Shown here: positions 41,617-44,420 of the stretch, piece by piece
Layout: each line of letters starts with the position of its first letter
Position numbering within the stretch: position 1 is the stretch's first letter
Source of the DNA: Leptothoe spongobia TAU-MAC 1115
GTDB taxonomy: Bacteria; Cyanobacteriota; Cyanobacteriia; Phormidesmidales; Phormidesmidaceae
NCBI RefSeq assembly: GCF_018739885.1
Contig: NZ_JADOES010000044.1
Span: 1-44,420, forward strand
Direction: 5' to 3'
Length of the DNA stretch: 44,420 bases
Program-made: the position numbers and the translations under genes
The notes under the pieces: generated by a model
What the model was told of the DNA's origin: nothing
Databases searched by the model: none
Seen by the model: only the letters and a program-made list of their open reading frames with translations

Positions 41617-42456
41617 TCACTTTTCCAAATCATTATCTAATTGTGCAAGATCTAAATCCTTCAATATAGTCTCAATACAGAAATCATCATCTATATCTAG
41701 ATTCAATGGAGAATTAGGGCTACAGAAAATCTGCAATGGCGACTTGTTAAGAAGTTCTTTATTCGCTTGCTTAGGATCCCTGAAAAGCTTGATAAACCAA
41801 GGAGATAATTCTAGAGTTTTTTGACTAATATCACTCGACGCTTTTACGAGTTGTACTTCGTCATTATTAATCTTGGATTCAGTGTCTGAATAACCCAAAA
41901 TCTGTAGGTTTTCAGTCTGGGCACGTACCTTTACAATAGCTGCTAAAGCAGGATAGATAGTTTCTGCAACAAAATACGACTGGCGAGCTTTTTCATCACT
42001 ATTAGCTAACCGGAGATTTGGCTTTTCAAAAACTACTAATGTTTTAATATTTCCTTTACCCTGGTTATGCAGCTGAATTAACTCCTTAAGGGTTTTTGGA
42101 GGACGATGGCCTTCTTGATTTTGATTACTTAAAGCATTTCGATCGTCAAATACACCAATGATGTAAGGATCATCAATCAAAAATAATCTGCCATAGTTTC
42201 TCTGGCCAGCATATCCACCTTTTATTTCGAGCAAATCAGCCCATTTCAAACCTTGATAAAGCGTCTTGATACATCTTTGGACGTTCTCAACTTGCCATGA
42301 AGATACAACCAGATCCATGCAGCATAGAGGATCTTGAGGATCAAGCATACTGTTGTCTGTCAGCATGACATTGCGTGCCTCTGTCCAACGTAAAGCCGAG
42401 GCAGAATCCGTGGCTCTGCCAAAATATTCAGCTTTAGGTGGATTAGTCTTAGGCAT
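41617..42456 (-). CDS. Unknown 279-aa protein beside a NACHT NTPase
   Basis: I do not recognise this protein. It has no signal peptide or membrane helix. The middle is mixed alpha/beta, with LFLIDDPYIIGVFDDRNAL and IKTLVVFEKPNLRLANSDEK. Its end is acidic (NLDIDDDFCIETILKDLDLA). The ATG at 42456 lacks a Shine-Dalgarno. It is divergent to the NACHT NTPase gene, 814 bp away, and both lie between 41-bp direct repeats. A shared role in defence is possible, but nothing in its own sequence shows this. A+T content is higher than in the housekeeping genes, suggesting acquisition. Confidence 0.65.
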   Translation of the reverse strand: MPKTNPPKAEYFGRATDSASALRWTEARNVMLTDNSMLDPQDPLCCMDLVVSSWQVENVQRCIKTLYQGLKWADLLEIKGGYAGQRNYGRLFLIDDPYIIGVFDDRNALSNQNQEGHRPPKTLKELIQLHNQGKGNIKTLVVFEKPNLRLANSDEKARQSYFVAETIYPALAAIVKVRAQTENLQILGYSDTESKINNDEVQLVKASSDISQKTLELSPWFIKLFRDPKQANKELLNKSPLQIFCSPNSPLNLDIDDDFCIETILKDLDLAQLDNDLEK

Positions 42457-43270
42457 TGTGTATAAATCTGACTATAAATTCAGGATATTTTGAGTGTACG
42501 AACTTGGAGTTATCTCAAATCTTTACCAAAGACTCGAATACTTATCGGACAGCTGAATTGAAAAAAATGAAAAGGAAGCAGACCTTAGCAGAAGTAGACC
42601 TTAGTATATGAAATTAAGGAAAGGATTTCGTGACTCGTATCACACGACTTTAAAAAAGCTTTATGTAACAAGTACTACTAGGGTAGCGAATTTTACCCTA
42701 GTTGCTAAGTCATAGCCGTCAATACTTATGGACGAAGTCTGGCAAAATTAAGGTTTAACGCTTCAATTACTTATCACTGGCTCTCTATAGCAGTGAATCG
42801 CTGATATTTGCCTTAGATGCTTAAAAAGCTACAAAGCCATGAGCCTATGTTCCAGATGCAGGATAAGCTGAAACATATGAAGAGTTAAAACTTATTGTTA
42901 GGGTTCATGCCAACTCTAACAACTGGCTTAACTCCTCTAAGCTTTTGGCGGATTAAAAGCGAACGCTGCTCTAGCAACTGTACATTTACCCTCCAGCTGC
43001 CCCTACGATGACTCACCTCATTCCTCTAAGCAGAAATTTAGAAACATATCGGACATTCTTATTTGTGGGTAGGTTTTCAAGTCACGTTCGTATGCTTGAA
43101 GCCTGTAGTACTAGTGTTCTATCTACAGGATTAACACCATTATTTTGATCGACGACTCTAGGTGGTGGCATATGGGAAAAAATCCCACCGTATAGAAGTT
43201 AGAGTTTCGCCAGATCTTTTCCAGCTAACAGTCAACGAGTGTTTAATTCATAGATTGAGCCTAAGGAGAT
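42457..43270. other. 814-bp divergent intergenic region
   Basis: No gene is seen on either strand. It contains a perfect 8-bp hairpin CTAGGGTA/TACCCTAG with an 8-nt loop (42678-42701), without a following T-run, and a short imperfect direct repeat (AGCAGACCTTAG / AGTAGACCTTAG, about 42580-42605). It must hold the promoters of both flanking genes and is long enough for a small RNA, but I cannot point to one. Confidence 0.5.
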
Positions 43271-44353
43271 ATGTCAGGGGTGCTAGACGATTTTCAACTC
43301 AATGAAAACGATGCCGAAGAAATTCAAGATAAGGCAATTGCACAATTTCAGAAAAATGGATATTTGGCTGGTCTGGCCGATTGGTTAGCAAGTAAACTGC
43401 AATCTTCTTATACCGAAGATCAAATCTTTCAGGCGCTTAAGGGGCAACCATCTCTCTACGACTTATTAAAAGGCCTGTGTAAATTTGCCAATATTGACCC
43501 CCAGGGTGCAATCACGCAAATGCCGCGTAACTCGGCACCATTTTCAGCACTAGCGCCATTTAGCATTACCTCGCAAATCAGTACGCAACAAAGTCCCAAA
43601 AATATTGATCAGCTTATAGAAAAAATATGTAACAAAATCGAATTTTCATTCGAAAATGAAGAACGTTACTCCTCTACAAGTGGCTTTAATAATGCTAATT
43701 GGATTCAGAATAATTTCATTGATTTAGACCTGGTAGAAGTTGAATTTCTTCCATCACAATATCCTGCAGTTGTTAATAAGGAAGACCTGCAAAACGGTAA
43801 TCATCAAAACGATGATGATTATGATCGCCTGAATATTCGGCTTTTGCATGGTACAAAAACGACGAGTTGTCAGCTTCTTGAAACATCAGAGCGAATATTT
43901 ATCTTTGGAGATCCGGGGTCAGGAAAATCCAGCTACTTGAAATGGGTTGCCTTAAATTGCCGAAATAGAACTTTATTTAAAGAATATGTACCTCTATTTC
44001 TAGAGGTAAGAAACTTTCCTGTTTTGGGATCAGGTCAGAGCTTAAAAACGTATTTTGAGTCAACATTTGAAAAATGGGATATCAAGCAGGCTGACCTAGC
44101 GAAAGTTATCAGTGCAGGTCGAGGTTTTTTCATCCTTGATGGGATTGATGAAATCAATAAAAATGATTATCAGCGTCTTGAAAAAATGATTAGGGGGCTT
44201 CTAGTCAATGACGATAACTGTCGTTTCTTAATCAGCTCTAGACTAGGCTTTAACTTCCATTTCTCAGGCCTGAAGAAAGTAATTATTTCTCCATTTCATT
44301 CAAGGAGACACATCCCACAGTTTGTTAGCAACTGGTTTAGTCAAACGTATTAA
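43271..44353 (+). CDS. NACHT-type STAND NTPase, apparently 3'-truncated
   Basis: AAGGAG at 43263-43268 stands ahead of the ATG. The 360-aa product has an N-terminal helical domain (residues about 1-85, KAIAQFQKNGYLAGLADWLA) that could be an adaptor or effector. A variable linker follows, then a NACHT NTPase with Walker A GDPGSGKS (213-220), VPLFLEVRNF and Walker B FFILDGIDEI (286-295), and a sensor-like RFLISSR. Such proteins usually continue for hundreds of residues with a winged helix and a repeat sensor domain. Here the frame ends a few codons into a 41-bp repeat. Bacterial NACHT proteins often act in phage defence; that role is inferred. Confidence 0.85.
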   Translation: MSGVLDDFQLNENDAEEIQDKAIAQFQKNGYLAGLADWLASKLQSSYTEDQIFQALKGQPSLYDLLKGLCKFANIDPQGAITQMPRNSAPFSALAPFSITSQISTQQSPKNIDQLIEKICNKIEFSFENEERYSSTSGFNNANWIQNNFIDLDLVEVEFLPSQYPAVVNKEDLQNGNHQNDDDYDRLNIRLLHGTKTTSCQLLETSERIFIFGDPGSGKSSYLKWVALNCRNRTLFKEYVPLFLEVRNFPVLGSGQSLKTYFESTFEKWDIKQADLAKVISAGRGFFILDGIDEINKNDYQRLEKMIRGLLVNDDNCRFLISSRLGFNFHFSGLKKVIISPFHSRRHIPQFVSNWFSQTY

Positions 44354-44381
44354 TTCACAGGGTCCCCTGAATTTCTCGTCA
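44341..44381 (+). repeat. 41-bp direct repeat B, overlapping the NACHT gene end
   Basis: Matches 41550-41590 at 36 of 41 positions. The last codons and TAA stop of the NACHT gene lie inside it, so the junction between the gene and foreign sequence is probably at or near 44341. The inner part CAGGGTCCCCTG is palindrome-like, as expected for the end of a mobile element that may extend past the window. Confidence 0.8.
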
Positions 44382-44420
44382 ATATTGCGATGATCAGGTA
44401 GTGTAGTGGCCATGAGTCGC

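Noticed and set aside
42678..42701. Hairpin in the 814-bp gap as a terminator
   Set aside because: The stem is perfect, but no T-run follows on either strand and no gene ends nearby.
1..44420. CRISPR array, tRNA and rRNA genes
   Set aside because: No regularly spaced repeat-spacer series and no tRNA or rRNA signature was found on either strand by eye. The tandem repeats seen are only two or three units long without unique spacers.

Overview
The window looks like cyanobacterial chromosome. It carries many copies of the HIP1 octamer GCGATCGC (for example near 8358, 12650, 13154, 17405, 25271, 26319, 31073 and 35285), a DUF4278 gene, a Uma2 gene, a class 3 aldehyde dehydrogenase and a RodZ-like gene. 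The load of insertion sequences and decaying genes suggests an IS-rich genome such as Acaryochloris; the genus is an impression from gene content, not a demonstrated match.

Layout. 1-4.5 kb is accessory: a broken DUF2188 gene, an XRE/ImmA-like regulator overlapping a PIN-like gene, an XRE fragment, a Uma2 nuclease and an IS630-type element. 4.5-9.8 kb is a minus-strand cluster for surface glycan or glycolipid work (GT-C membrane protein, GT2, an alpha-toroid protein of unknown function, a YbhN-type membrane protein). 10-26.8 kb is mostly housekeeping: polyphosphate glucokinase, creatininase-family amidohydrolase, DUF4278, two sensor kinases, an rRNA-type pseudouridine synthase, a RodZ-like protein, aldehyde dehydrogenase, glutathione reductase, an Rpn nuclease, aminopeptidase P, MoeA and a large repeat protein.

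26.8-36.9 kb is a minus-strand signalling island: CheC-like phosphatase with a CheY-like regulator, a PAS histidine kinase with an Rcp1-like regulator, and four tandem REC-GGDEF diguanylate cyclases. Between and beside them lie fragments I read as a second cheC, a twice-frameshifted parA and a collapsed cheA, so the island looks like the remains of a larger chemotaxis-type locus taken over by an expanding cyclase array. The two upstream cyclases keep the RxxD product-inhibition site; the two downstream copies have lost it.

37-44.4 kb is accessory. A FkbM-like gene is followed by a nested transposon: an IS1634-type element (6-bp target duplication) inside the 3' end of another transposase gene, whose own element has 25-bp inverted ends and a 7-bp target duplication. 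The window ends with a divergent pair, an unknown 279-aa protein and a NACHT NTPase, lying between two 41-bp imperfect direct repeats; the NTPase appears cut short where the second repeat begins.

The most unusual small feature is a family of four 73-bp repeats that fold on paper into a three-way junction. All sit downstream of genes in the same orientation relative to transcription, and two begin exactly with the gene's TAA stop codon.
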